Assembly: GCA_958296095.1 (NCBI GenBank)
Contig: OY282434.1
Coordinates: forward strand, 2,572,001 to 2,636,000
Length of the DNA: 64,000 bases
Source of the DNA: an uncultured Oligoflexales bacterium
GTDB lineage: Bacteria > Bdellovibrionota_B > Oligoflexia > Oligoflexales > JAPPIL01
Direction of reading: 5' to 3'
Shown here: in pieces, positions 26,378-35,280 of the stretch
Position numbering within the stretch: position 1 is the first letter of the stretch
Layout of the letters: the number at the start of each line of letters is the position of its first letter
Notes under the pieces: model-generated
What the model saw: the letters and a program-made list of their open reading frames with translations, nothing else
Told to the model about the DNA's origin: nothing
Database searches by the model: none
Position numbers and translations under genes: made by a program

Positions 26378-28894
26378 ATGCAGTACGAAGTTCTCCCCAA
26401 TGGCACGGAAGTGCTAGTAGCTGAAGACCATCGTGTCCCGTGTGCAGCCTTGCAGGTGTGGGTGCGGGTTGGTTCGCTCTGCGAGCAGCCTGAGCAGCAT
26501 GGGATGGCGCACTTTATCGAACACATGCTGTTCAAGGGCACGGCGACCAACAGGGTGGGCGAACTGTGGCGGAAGGTCGAAGGCTGGGGCGGAGACATCA
26601 ATGCCTACACCGATCACGATCGCACTGTCTACCACCTGACCGTGAACGCGGCACACACGCTGGACGGCCTCGCGGCACTGCACGATGCTATCTATCACAG
26701 CGAGTTGCGTGCCAGCGAAATCGCACGAGAGAAGGAGGTGGTGTGCGAGGAAATCAGCCACTACCGAGACGATCCTAGCGACCGTGTTTACGAAGAAGCA
26801 CGACGCATAGCCTTTGGGGGGCAAGTTCACCCCATTCTCGGTGATAGTAGCGACGCGGTGCGCGCCTTTGCTGACGAGGACTTGCGCGCTTTCTATCGCG
26901 CCCACTATGTGCCCCGCAACATGGCGGTGACCGCGGTCGGTGCATTCGATCAGGTGACCGTGACAGCAAAAATTTCCCAGCTGTTTGGTGCGGCCCCAGA
27001 CAGGTCTGTGCCACGGCTAGAGACAGCACCGCTGCCCTTTACCGCGGGGGTGCATAGCACAGTGCTGCGGGGAGATTACCACAAACCGCGCCTACTGCTG
27101 GCCTTGCCGGCCCCCTGCCAACCTGAGATTGATACGTTGGCGCTCGACTGTGCGGCCTTCGTGTTGGGCAGTGGTGACGCGGCACGCCTCAATCTCCAGC
27201 TGCGTGACAAGCTGCGTCTAGCATCGGCAATCTCGTCTGCTAACGCCGCGTCATCCCGCTGGGGAATGTTTGAAATCGCCACCCTGACAGAGGTCGAGCA
27301 CATGCCTGCGTTAATCACGGCGATGGTCGAGGAAGTCCAGCGTTTGCTGCATGCACAGCCAATTACTGAGGCCGAGCTGGATCGTGCTAAAGCCAATGCC
27401 AAGGTTGATTTTGCCGCACAAAACGAAACTGCCGCGGGGCGTGCCGACAGTCTCGCACATGGCTTGACTACCCCGTGGAAATATCTGTTCAGCAGTTGCT
27501 ACTTCGCATTGCTGGAAAAGATTTCACCTGAACTTGTGCAGCAGACCCTGGCACGTTGGTTGAATTTTGAGCAGGCAGTGATCGTCTGCGCGGTAGATGA
27601 GGACACGCCGATAGATGCAGGAGTGCTGACGGAGAGTTTGCAGCAGGCACGTGCAACCACCAGACGCGCAGCAGTACGTCCGACCAGCAGGCCGCGCCTC
27701 GCCAGACAAGTGTTGCAACTCCGTGCAGGTCTGCAACTTATTTATCAGCCGAGTGAGACGGAGTTGTTCAACCTCGTCGCGGTAACGCATGGCGGCGTAG
27801 CACTTGAAGACCGCAGCAACAACGGGATGCACAATGCGATGGCGGCATTGTTGGGGCAGGCAAGTGCCAACTACGATCACCAGCAACTGACTCTGGCAGT
27901 CGAGGGACGAGGGGCTGCGCTGGGGGGGTTCTCTGACACAAATTCCATCGGGTTGCATTTGCAATGTCTTCAGCAAGATGCCGAGCATTTTAGCAGAATT
28001 TTTGCCGAATGCTTGCTGCAACCACGGTTTCCTGCATCTCGTTGGCAGACAATTGCCGTGGAGATTGCCGATGCCATCACCTTGCAAAAAGAAGACCCCT
28101 TTGCCTTCTGCATGCAAAAATATCGTGAGGCAATGTTTGCAGATCACCCCTACAGCATGCCGCCCCTAGGCACTGAGCCGCAAAAATTTGCTGCCGACAT
28201 GCTGCTGCAACACTGGCACGACTGTTGTCAAAGAGGGACATGGGTGTTCGCCGTCAGCACGGCAATGGCGGCAAAGAAGCTGCAAGCTGTGTTGAACGAG
28301 GGACTGGCTGACTTTACCCCCGCCGCGTCCGCACCAACGATAGCAGAGCTGCCACAGCTGGGCCGCAATCACGAGTACTCCTACCCCAAGGCGAGAGAGC
28401 AGTGCCACATCGTCTATGGTCTGCGCGGTCTTGATTGGCTAGATCCACAGCGAGCCACGCTCGATGTGCTGTTGAAGGCGAAGGCACAGCGTATGTTCGA
28501 CACACTGCGCGAACAGCAGGGGCTTGTTTACACGGTGACACCCATCCTTACTCTTGCCGTCGGCGTGGGGACGTTTGGTATTTACACCGCCTGTGCACCA
28601 GACAAGGCAGAGGCAGCGATCGCCGCGATTGCTACCGAGTTGCGGCAAGGCGAGCCTCTCACTGCGGCTGAGATTGAGCGAGCACGGCAATACCTCGCTG
28701 GTAATTGGCATATGGAGATGAGCAGAGGCGATCGGCAAGTGCTGCACCTGGCACGCATGGAACTGTTCGGTGTCGGTCACGATAACCTCGAAGTTTACCC
28801 ACAAAAAGTGCGCAAGGTCAGGGCGACAGACATCGCCGCACTGAACGCTCGCCTGCTATCCAACCAGCCGCACGTTTGTATCCAGGTCGGCTAG
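26378..28894 (+). CDS. M16-family zinc metalloprotease (two-domain)
   Basis: 838 residues. The N-terminal M16 domain has the inverted zinc motif H-x-x-E-H (HFIEH, residues 45-49) followed by LFKGT, and the distal metal-binding glutamate near residue 123 in the VVCEEISHYRDD stretch. The C-terminal half repeats the fold without the motif, as in processing-peptidase-like and PqqL-like proteases. No signal peptide is apparent, so it is probably cytoplasmic or uses another export route. Substrate unknown. It stands alone after a repeat block; its ribosome binding site is weak, and no other start gives the conserved N-terminus. Confidence 0.93.
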   Translation: MQYEVLPNGTEVLVAEDHRVPCAALQVWVRVGSLCEQPEQHGMAHFIEHMLFKGTATNRVGELWRKVEGWGGDINAYTDHDRTVYHLTVNAAHTLDGLAALHDAIYHSELRASEIAREKEVVCEEISHYRDDPSDRVYEEARRIAFGGQVHPILGDSSDAVRAFADEDLRAFYRAHYVPRNMAVTAVGAFDQVTVTAKISQLFGAAPDRSVPRLETAPLPFTAGVHSTVLRGDYHKPRLLLALPAPCQPEIDTLALDCAAFVLGSGDAARLNLQLRDKLRLASAISSANAASSRWGMFEIATLTEVEHMPALITAMVEEVQRLLHAQPITEAELDRAKANAKVDFAAQNETAAGRADSLAHGLTTPWKYLFSSCYFALLEKISPELVQQTLARWLNFEQAVIVCAVDEDTPIDAGVLTESLQQARATTRRAAVRPTSRPRLARQVLQLRAGLQLIYQPSETELFNLVAVTHGGVALEDRSNNGMHNAMAALLGQASANYDHQQLTLAVEGRGAALGGFSDTNSIGLHLQCLQQDAEHFSRIFAECLLQPRFPASRWQTIAVEIADAITLQKEDPFAFCMQKYREAMFADHPYSMPPLGTEPQKFAADMLLQHWHDCCQRGTWVFAVSTAMAAKKLQAVLNEGLADFTPAASAPTIAELPQLGRNHEYSYPKAREQCHIVYGLRGLDWLDPQRATLDVLLKAKAQRMFDTLREQQGLVYTVTPILTLAVGVGTFGIYTACAPDKAEAAIAAIATELRQGEPLTAAEIERARQYLAGNWHMEMSRGDRQVLHLARMELFGVGHDNLEVYPQKVRKVRATDIAALNARLLSNQPHVCIQVG

Positions 28895-29062
28895 TTTTTG
28901 TCGAGTTCCGCACGAGATTTACTTAGCCACAGTCCCATCTGGCTGGAATGCCCTATTTTGAGGAGGGGTTGCCGCGCCTTACTGCCGCTGCTAGAATGTA
29001 TGCATGCCCTCCGCCACGTAACCACTAGCAGCAGGGGGTAATTTGAGGGATTTTGAGGGATA

Positions 29063-29830
29063 ATGATGAACCTTGCTGTAATAACACACCTGCTCTTTTG
29101 TCTCGCTACGTCTGCTTTCTTGCCGCTTGCTAGCTCAGCTAGCGGCACGCCCGCCCCAAAAGAAAGCCTCCCACAACGCGAGCACAACGAGTGGGCGATT
29201 GGTGTGCCTAGATATGCTGTTGGTGGAGTCGTTGGTTCATTGCTAGGCTTCGGACTTGGCCACATGATACAAGGACGTTGGTGGGACGGGCATGGTTGGG
29301 GCTTTACCATGGGAGGACTATTCACCTATCTAAACTGGGAGGCAGCAGAAGAACAAAATAAAACCTTTCCGCTGCTATTGTTTCTCGGCACAAAACTTGG
29401 CGAAACAATCGATGTCTGGATGCCGCCGCTCCGATCGGATTATTTTCCAGATCGTCAAACAATGACAACATCGAGATATGTAACTGGCGGTATCCTAGGG
29501 ACGATTATCGGCTTTGGTAGCGGTCATCTGGTGCAGGGGCGAGGAGTAGCGGCCTGGCCCTATGCCCTAACTCAAGTTTCGGCGTTGGCTACGGTTGTTG
29601 CCGAGTGTCATAGTTGTAAGGAGGATGGGTCGTTTGACCCTGTCACCCCATTGTTTGGATTGATGATGTATACGCTAAGCAGGGTGCTAGAAACTATCAG
29701 TGTCTGGTGGCCTGGTGCTAGGAACTACGAAATTGTCTCCCGCGCACCATCCCCCCCGAAGCTCGCCATTGTGCCGCTGCTCTATAGTGATAACCCCAAA
29801 CTCGCCCTCCAGTTAACGGTGGCATTATAG
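29063..29830 (+). CDS. Membrane protein with duplicated GFGxGHxxQGR motif
   Basis: 255 residues with a signal peptide (VITHLLFCLATSAFLPLASS). The body contains two copies of a glycine-rich membrane segment: RYAVGGVVGSLLGFGLGH + MIQGR near residue 60, and RYVTGGILGTIIGFGSGH + LVQGR near 140, each followed by a Trp-rich stretch and a second hydrophobic segment. I believe similar single-copy membrane proteins occur in predatory and deltaproteobacterial genomes, but I cannot confirm that here. The gene duplicates its own core, and the function is unknown. The alternative start ATG 29066 is equally good. Confidence 0.7.
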   Translation: MMNLAVITHLLFCLATSAFLPLASSASGTPAPKESLPQREHNEWAIGVPRYAVGGVVGSLLGFGLGHMIQGRWWDGHGWGFTMGGLFTYLNWEAAEEQNKTFPLLLFLGTKLGETIDVWMPPLRSDYFPDRQTMTTSRYVTGGILGTIIGFGSGHLVQGRGVAAWPYALTQVSALATVVAECHSCKEDGSFDPVTPLFGLMMYTLSRVLETISVWWPGARNYEIVSRAPSPPKLAIVPLLYSDNPKLALQLTVAL

Positions 29831-29844
29831 CCGCTGATGGCAGA

Positions 29845-30273
29845 TCATTTGACGATGAGCTCCAACTTCCACATGCCAGCTAACGTGAAGGCCCCGCCAG
29901 CACCGAGGGCGACATCGGCACACGCTTGAGCTACACAGGTCAGCCGAACAACTGACGGAGGATACCGTGACCACCAACCTAGAGAAGCTGACCTTCCTGC
30001 AAAGAAACCATCCAGAAATGGTGTGCTGTGAACGGAGAACGTTGGTTTCGCCTGACCTGGAGCGATCCGCTCGGCAATGTGCACTGGAATTACGATGACA
30101 CTGGGGTTGGCAACAACTTGCACTCGAACTACGGAGCTGATGATTGTGCCCTCGATGCCGCTATCACGCCCCTTGGCTAGTGGGGAATAGTCGTAAGCTA
30201 CCGACCGATGCCCCACCTGCTGACTAGCCCCCCTTTTTAAAATGTTGACACGCATTACCGATTTCATTATCAA
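29845..30273 (-). other. Doubtful open frame in the 29831-30309 gap
   Basis: A 142-codon frame is open on the reverse strand, but it has no convincing ribosome binding site, no signal peptide and no recognisable motif, and its 5' end covers the likely promoter of the gene at 30310. The last residues (GAGGAFTLAGMWKLELIVK) look vaguely barrel-like, so it could be the decayed end of an outer-membrane gene. I would not annotate it as expressed. Apart from this frame the interval shows nothing. Confidence 0.2.
30245..30273 (+). promoter_or_regulatory. Sigma70-type promoter for the gene at 30310
   Basis: A perfect TTGACA (30245-30250), a 17-base spacer and TATCAA (30268-30273; four of six) end 36 bases before ATG 30310. 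A GGAG box lies eight bases before that ATG. Confidence 0.5.
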
Positions 30274-30309
30274 AGACCGATCTTTAATTTTAATATATGG
30301 AGTTGTATC

Positions 30310-31326
30310 ATGAGAAAAATACTAATATTGTTAGTATGTTTGGTGACGACGTGCCTCTACGGTGCCACCCCCCTGGCGCGGCTCAGCGCAAGTAAGGAGG
30401 CAGTCCTCCATCTGGGGCGGACAGTGGCTCATGCCAAGCTAGCCGCCATAGGGGGGTACGCTGTCGATTGCCTGCATGTGGATCCCGACAAGGCCAACAA
30501 TGTTCTTGCCATTGTCAGAGGTGCTTTTCCTCTAGGTCACGCTGCGCTGATCGACACTGTTGAAGTATTAGATTTAGAAGGGCGAAGTAGCCTGATGTCT
30601 AGTAAACGATTTATCGATGGGATCAAATATGCAATGAAGGCACTGCCTCTGGCCCCGGCTATCCCTGAAGATGTGGAAACTGCTGGCCTGGTTCTACAGC
30701 AGCTGCATCGTCTGTTTACAGAACAGACGGTGGTGTCGGGTGAGCATGTCGCACCGCTCATGCAGGTTGTGGCAGAGATGCAGACACTGAGCGACGGCTG
30801 GGGGCCGTTAGTAATTCCTGACGAGGTGCAAGCAAGTGAGTGGCACCAGCTAGTTTCCCGCCTTGCTGCTGAGGTGATAACAATGGTGAACGGACTGCCC
30901 GATGCATTTGCTAATTACAGGCAGCGCGTTGAGCCATTATTTGGACATGGGATATTTGGCGACCCGCACGATACTGATAACCTGGTTTCTGATGATCTGA
31001 CTAATATAGCTATGGCTACCACAGTGCTAGAATCGTATCAACATGTCGAGGCGCTTCTTAAACTGTATCGTTCTGACAAAGTAGAGACAACAAATATGAC
31101 GGTGCTCGAAGGTTTGGCACAAACTTACCGTGGATATGAAAATATTATCTACGAGGTAGCAAACATGGAGGTCGAGCACTTTAACTTGTTGTCAAGTTAT
31201 CTCACTGAACAGATTTCTGGTCGGGCTTTCGTTCAGCAGTATCTGCAATTTTTGGAGAAACACCAGCAGCGTATCCCAGGGGAAACGCGGATGGCAGTTT
31301 CCCTGCAGCTAGCTAATTTTTTTTAG
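30310..31326 (+). CDS. Exported protein of unknown function
   Basis: 338 residues with a Sec signal peptide (KILILLVCLVTTCLYGA). The mature part is mostly alpha-helical by composition, acidic, with few cysteines and no repeats or metal motifs that I can see. It has its own good promoter and ribosome binding site. The neighbours are an unrelated membrane protein upstream and a convergent truncated gene downstream, so context gives no function. The interval 31327-31522 has a short open frame from 31369 that I reject. Confidence 0.75.
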   Translation: MRKILILLVCLVTTCLYGATPLARLSASKEAVLHLGRTVAHAKLAAIGGYAVDCLHVDPDKANNVLAIVRGAFPLGHAALIDTVEVLDLEGRSSLMSSKRFIDGIKYAMKALPLAPAIPEDVETAGLVLQQLHRLFTEQTVVSGEHVAPLMQVVAEMQTLSDGWGPLVIPDEVQASEWHQLVSRLAAEVITMVNGLPDAFANYRQRVEPLFGHGIFGDPHDTDNLVSDDLTNIAMATTVLESYQHVEALLKLYRSDKVETTNMTVLEGLAQTYRGYENIIYEVANMEVEHFNLLSSYLTEQISGRAFVQQYLQFLEKHQQRIPGETRMAVSLQLANFF

Positions 31327-31522
31327 TTGCCCTGGAGATAGGACCTGAGGCGAGCGAGGGATGCCTGTGTGGCAAATGACCTCAACGCTCGCCTCAAGCA
31401 TGCCCAATGCTACTTCAGCCTTTGGACAGCCCTCGCCTACTACCGGACCCTATTAGAGGAACATGGCCTGGGCCGGCTAGATGACACACCTCTCCGACCC
31501 AGAGGAGGAGGGGGCAACAATA

Positions 31523-32101
31523 CTAGTCGTCCTCCCCTTCTTCCCTTACTTGAGAAGAGTAGATTGTAGTGAAGTCATAGTAGAAAAATTTAAGCGCCCC
31601 ATCTGAGCGCACGAACTGGGCACTGCCATCGGCTTCGAGTATAGAAGAGGATAAGGTAAAATCAAACAGCCGCGGCTCTTCTTCTTCGGCGTTTGATGTT
31701 CTCGAAACCGTCAGTGTGCCGCCGCTGTGCCCGACCATCACTAGGGCGAGTGTGGAATCACAGCCATGGGGTTCATCTGACGTTGCGCCCTTAAGTTTCG
31801 CCTCAATACTTGGCACTGTGAAATTGAGACGATGGTAACCGTCTTTTGATTGTTTGGTGCAAGTAATGGCATTAGCACTGGAGGCATCTTTGAGTTTTTT
31901 AAGGTAGGCCGCGGCTAGTGCGTCAATTGCCACTAAAGTGTTCCTACAGTTGTTGCCCGAACTGAAATCAGCAAGAACCATCTTGCCCTTAGGAAACATG
32001 GCATTGAACATGGGTGTGCTTGTTAGATTTTCGATGAGGTCGGCTTGGGTACTGATATCACCTTCACCATCCTCCTTATCAGCATTCAACCACCTAGGCA
32101 T
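31523..32101 (-). CDS. Hypothetical protein, possibly 5'-truncated by repeat
   Basis: 192 residues from ATG 32101. It begins abruptly with charged residues (MPRWLNADKEDGEG) and ends in an acidic tail (REEGEDD). The content (several Cys, beta-rich) looks like the secreted proteins of this window, but there is no signal peptide. The repeat block starts about 15-25 bases upstream, and the frame stays open into it through AKKYLLSSA, so the original 5' end with its export signal may have been replaced by the repeat. No known family recognised. Confidence 0.55.
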   Translation of the reverse strand: MPRWLNADKEDGEGDISTQADLIENLTSTPMFNAMFPKGKMVLADFSSGNNCRNTLVAIDALAAAYLKKLKDASSANAITCTKQSKDGYHRLNFTVPSIEAKLKGATSDEPHGCDSTLALVMVGHSGGTLTVSRTSNAEEEEPRLFDFTLSSSILEADGSAQFVRSDGALKFFYYDFTTIYSSQVREEGEDD

Positions 32102-32114
32102 GGCAGAGGAGAGA

Positions 32115-32690
32115 AGATATTTCTTGGCCGCGCTACGCTCGCTGCGCTACGCTACGCTGCTTTTTGTAACGCTCGCCTTACGAGACTGTTTGCCGCTTTC
32201 TCGCTCCCTCGCTGCTTGTGCTCTGATCTCCCTGTATTGCGTTCAAGCTTGCCCTCAGGCCCCTCTCTGCTTGTTTCCAAGTTTCTCGCTGCTGCGTTGA
32301 GGCTTGCCCACCGAGAGTCCCATGAACGGCGCGGCGAGGCCGTGCGAAAACCCGACCATAAATACTGCCATATTGCTGTGAGATTATGCTTTTAGATAAA
32401 GCATGTGCCTATACCTGTTGTGGTCGGGTTTCTCGGTAGGGCTGCACCGTGCCCAGCTGCGCTGCGCACGACTTTTTGTATCGCTCGCTTTCTAGCTCGC
32501 TTCGCTCGCTACGCTGCTTTTTGTATCGCTCGCTTCCTAGCTCGCTGCATGTTCTCAGGCCACTCTGCGCGCCCTCTCTGCCTGCCCTCAGACTTCTCGG
32601 CTATTGCGTTCAGGCTTGCCTACCGAGAGCTTCATGAACGGCAGGGTGAGACCGTCCGCTGCGCACGGAAACGATGGGGCTGGTGAGGGA
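32115..32690 (-). repeat. Intergenic palindromic repeat block 7
   Basis: A reverse-oriented block. The hairpin arms are aaacccgacc (32348-32357) and ggtcgggttt (32422-32431), the C/G form also seen at 1173-1256. Two gcgagctagaaagcgagcg modules follow. It forms the left border of the membrane-protein/XRE-ImmA cassette. Confidence 0.85.
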
Positions 32691-32789
32691 GTTGCCTCGT
32701 GCAGTTCCTGTTGCACAACGCCCACAATGAATAATCAATTAGCCATGTTGTTTTACCGATAAGCAGTATGAGTGATCTGGAGCTCATGG

Positions 32790-33239
32790 ATGAACAAAGA
32801 CTTGGTTAAGGTTGATAGTAGGGAAAAACAGGACAGCTCCAAACGCATACCCCCTGACCAGACTCGCCCCATCGTAATGGCTGACAACAGACAGGTAAGG
32901 TATGTCACAGTAGTCCATCACCACTATTCCCAAGCGCAGTTAGGCAGTCCCAAGAGGAGCGTCGGTGTTCTGCTTGGCATAGGGATTTTTTTTATCCCCT
33001 ACATTTTTGCTTGGTTCACTTTACGGGAAGGGCATTCAAGTGTTGCTCGGTGGGTTGCCTTCATTTGGCTGGGGTTACAAATGTTCGGTAGCTGTGCAAA
33101 CCTTAGTAAGTTTAGGCATGGTAACATCACTGTGTCTACCCCTATCATTGGCACACTTAGCCGCTTAAATCCAACGCCGCGGACCAATAAACACACCCGA
33201 CCCGAAGATGCCTACGGGGTGATCGTTAGGTGCGTCTAG
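32790..33239 (+). CDS. Small membrane protein, unknown function
   Basis: 149 residues from ATG 32790, which lies seven bases after GGAG (32779-32782); GTG 32772 is open further upstream. The N-terminal 50 residues are charged and His-rich (VTVVHHHYSQ), followed by two membrane helices (VGVLLGIGIFFIPYIFAWF and VARWVAFIWLGLQMFG), then a basic tail. No family recognised. It sits between a repeat block and an XRE-ImmA regulator in the same orientation, 166 bases apart. A pairing such as immunity or membrane effector plus regulator is conceivable but unproven. Confidence 0.65.
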   Translation: MNKDLVKVDSREKQDSSKRIPPDQTRPIVMADNRQVRYVTVVHHHYSQAQLGSPKRSVGVLLGIGIFFIPYIFAWFTLREGHSSVARWVAFIWLGLQMFGSCANLSKFRHGNITVSTPIIGTLSRLNPTPRTNKHTRPEDAYGVIVRCV

Positions 33240-33405
33240 GATGGCCTAGAATCAATTTCGATGTGGTTTTAGAAGGGTCTGTTGAGGGTGAGAACGGGGC
33301 TTTAACGGGGTGTCTAGCCTTTTTGTGTCCGACGGGGCCTGCCACCAAAACAAAGGTGTTGGCCTTGCAATCAGACTGATGCTAACCTAGAAGTGAGGTG
33401 ATTGA

Positions 33406-34548
33406 ATGAGCAATGAGCTAGAGAAGATAGTTGCAAAGAATCTTCGCAGGATTCGTGAAGCCAAACGGTTCTCGGCTGACGAGCTGGCAGAACAGGCTCG
33501 TCTATCCCCTAATGCCTATAGGAAGATTGAGGCAGGGGAAACGCCAACCGCGGATTTTCAGAGCTCTTTACGGGCAATAGCTTCAATACTCGGCGTTCCT
33601 TTTAGACGGATGGTGGAGGAGGTTCGCCCTTTGAAAGGTGTTCGATTCCGCTCCACAAAACACATGCATGATCGAGAGCAAATTCTTGCTGATGTCAGCC
33701 GCTGGTTTTACAATTTTTGCGATATCGAGCAATTGGTTGAGGGCGGGCGATCAACATCGAAAAAAATCAGCGGACAGTCGCCTCCCACGGACGTTCCAGA
33801 TCTCATCAAGTCGGCAATGCTTACACGTAACCACCTGGGTCTAAACGATAAAGAACCAATTTCCAGTATTCGTAAATTACTTGAGATTGATGGATCGATC
33901 AAGGTAGGCGAAGTAAAAACACCCTCTCGTAATTTCTTTGGTCTATCGGTTTCGGACGAAAATCATGGCCAAGCAATCGTCGTCAACACTTGGGAAAATA
34001 TTTCTGTTGAAAGGTGGATATTTACCGCGGCTCATGAACTTGGTCATCTAGTCCTACACCCATCGGACTATGATATAGACCAGACCGCTGAAGACAAAGA
34101 GATAGAGAGGCAGGCCGACCGTTTTGCCAGCTACTTTCTCATGCCGAGAGATGCCTTTAAGAAAGAGTGGCAACTAACTAGCGGTCGCCCCCTGCTCGAC
34201 AGAGTTCTAACGGTAAAGAGTCTCTTCAACGTTAGTTATCAAACGGTGCTGTATAGGTTGCACGAGGAAAATGGCGGTGACAAAAAGATCTGGGGGCGTT
34301 TCCAATTTGAGTTTAAACGTCGCTACGGGAAAACTCTCCCCCGCTCAATAGAGCCTCATCCGTTGCCTGAAGAGGCTTTTAGTGGTCTGTTCCCCAATGA
34401 TTTTCCTCCCTATCGACTGCCTGCGTTGGTCTTGGAGGCTATCGAAAAAGAAAAGATAACCATTGCCCATGCCGCCGCTGTTCTCGAAATTTCGATCGGT
34501 GAAATGTATGATCTGCTACGCGGCTTTTTTGTAACGCTCGCTTTCTAG
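33406..34548 (+). CDS. XRE-family regulator fused to ImmA/IrrE metalloprotease
   Basis: 380 residues. Residues 1-68 are a helix-turn-helix of the XRE class (LRRIREAKRFSADELAEQAR...YRKIEAG). Residues 150-270 are an ImmA/IrrE (COG2856) peptidase with HELGH near residue 210 and the downstream E-x-x-A-D-x-F-A helix (ERQADRFASYF). Such proteins control mobile elements, stress responses and toxin-antitoxin loci by cleaving or releasing a repressor. The ribosome binding site is GAGGTG. The last codons (LLRGFFVTLAF) are encoded by the repeat block that starts near 34512, which also supplies the stop, so the native C-terminus has been replaced. Confidence 0.88.
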   Translation: MSNELEKIVAKNLRRIREAKRFSADELAEQARLSPNAYRKIEAGETPTADFQSSLRAIASILGVPFRRMVEEVRPLKGVRFRSTKHMHDREQILADVSRWFYNFCDIEQLVEGGRSTSKKISGQSPPTDVPDLIKSAMLTRNHLGLNDKEPISSIRKLLEIDGSIKVGEVKTPSRNFFGLSVSDENHGQAIVVNTWENISVERWIFTAAHELGHLVLHPSDYDIDQTAEDKEIERQADRFASYFLMPRDAFKKEWQLTSGRPLLDRVLTVKSLFNVSYQTVLYRLHEENGGDKKIWGRFQFEFKRRYGKTLPRSIEPHPLPEEAFSGLFPNDFPPYRLPALVLEAIEKEKITIAHAAAVLEISIGEMYDLLRGFFVTLAF

Positions 34549-35280
34549 CTCGCTGCGCTACGGCTCTTTGTAACGCTCGCTCTACGAGGCTTTTTTGCCG
34601 CTTTCTAGCTCCCTCGCTCCTTGCCCTCAGACCTCCTGCCATTGCATTGAGGCTTGCCATCAGGCCTCCCTGCCTGTCATCAAACCTCTCGGCGTTTGCC
34701 CCTACCTCTTGCCTACCAAGAGCTTTGTGAACGGCAGGGCGAGACCGTGCGAAAACTCGACCACAAATATTGCCATATTGCCGTTAGGTTATGCTTTCAG
34801 ACAAGAGTATGTGCTTGCACCTATCTCAGGGGAGAGTTTCTCGGCAGGTCTGCTCCCTGCCAAGATAACGGAGGCTTGTGCTAAGTGGTGTCCTTGCCCT
34901 CAGATTTCCCTGTATTGCGTTCAAGCTTGCCATCAGGCTCCTCGCGGTTGCCCCTACCTCTTGCCTACCAAGAGCTTTGTGAACGGCAGGGCGAGACCGT
35001 TCGCTGCGCTACGGCTCTTTGTAACGCTCGCTCTACGAGGCTTTTTTGCCGCTTTCTAGCTCCCTCGCTCCTTGCCCTCAGACCTCCTGCCATTGCATTG
35101 AGGCTTGCCATCAGGCCTCCCTGCCTGTCATCAAACCTCTCGGCAGGGCTGCGCCTCGCCAAGATAACGGAGGCTTGTGCTAAGTGGTGTCCTCGTCCTC
35201 AGATCTCCCTGTATTGCGTTCAAGCTTGCTACGCTGCTCTTTGTAACGCTCGCTTGCTAGCTCCGCTACGCCGCGGCCTC
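34512..35280 (-). repeat. Intergenic palindromic repeat block 8
   Basis: A reverse-oriented block that begins inside the 3' end of the XRE-ImmA gene and runs up to the stop codon of the gene at 35279. A stretch of about 140 bases at 34551 recurs at 34993 nearly unchanged. The hairpin arms here (aaactcgacc / gagagttt) are partly degenerate. Confidence 0.85.

Noticed and set aside
31369-31569. Possible 66-residue protein (GTG start)
   Set aside because: No ribosome binding site, ends in low-complexity proline/glycine, and overlaps a convergent gene.
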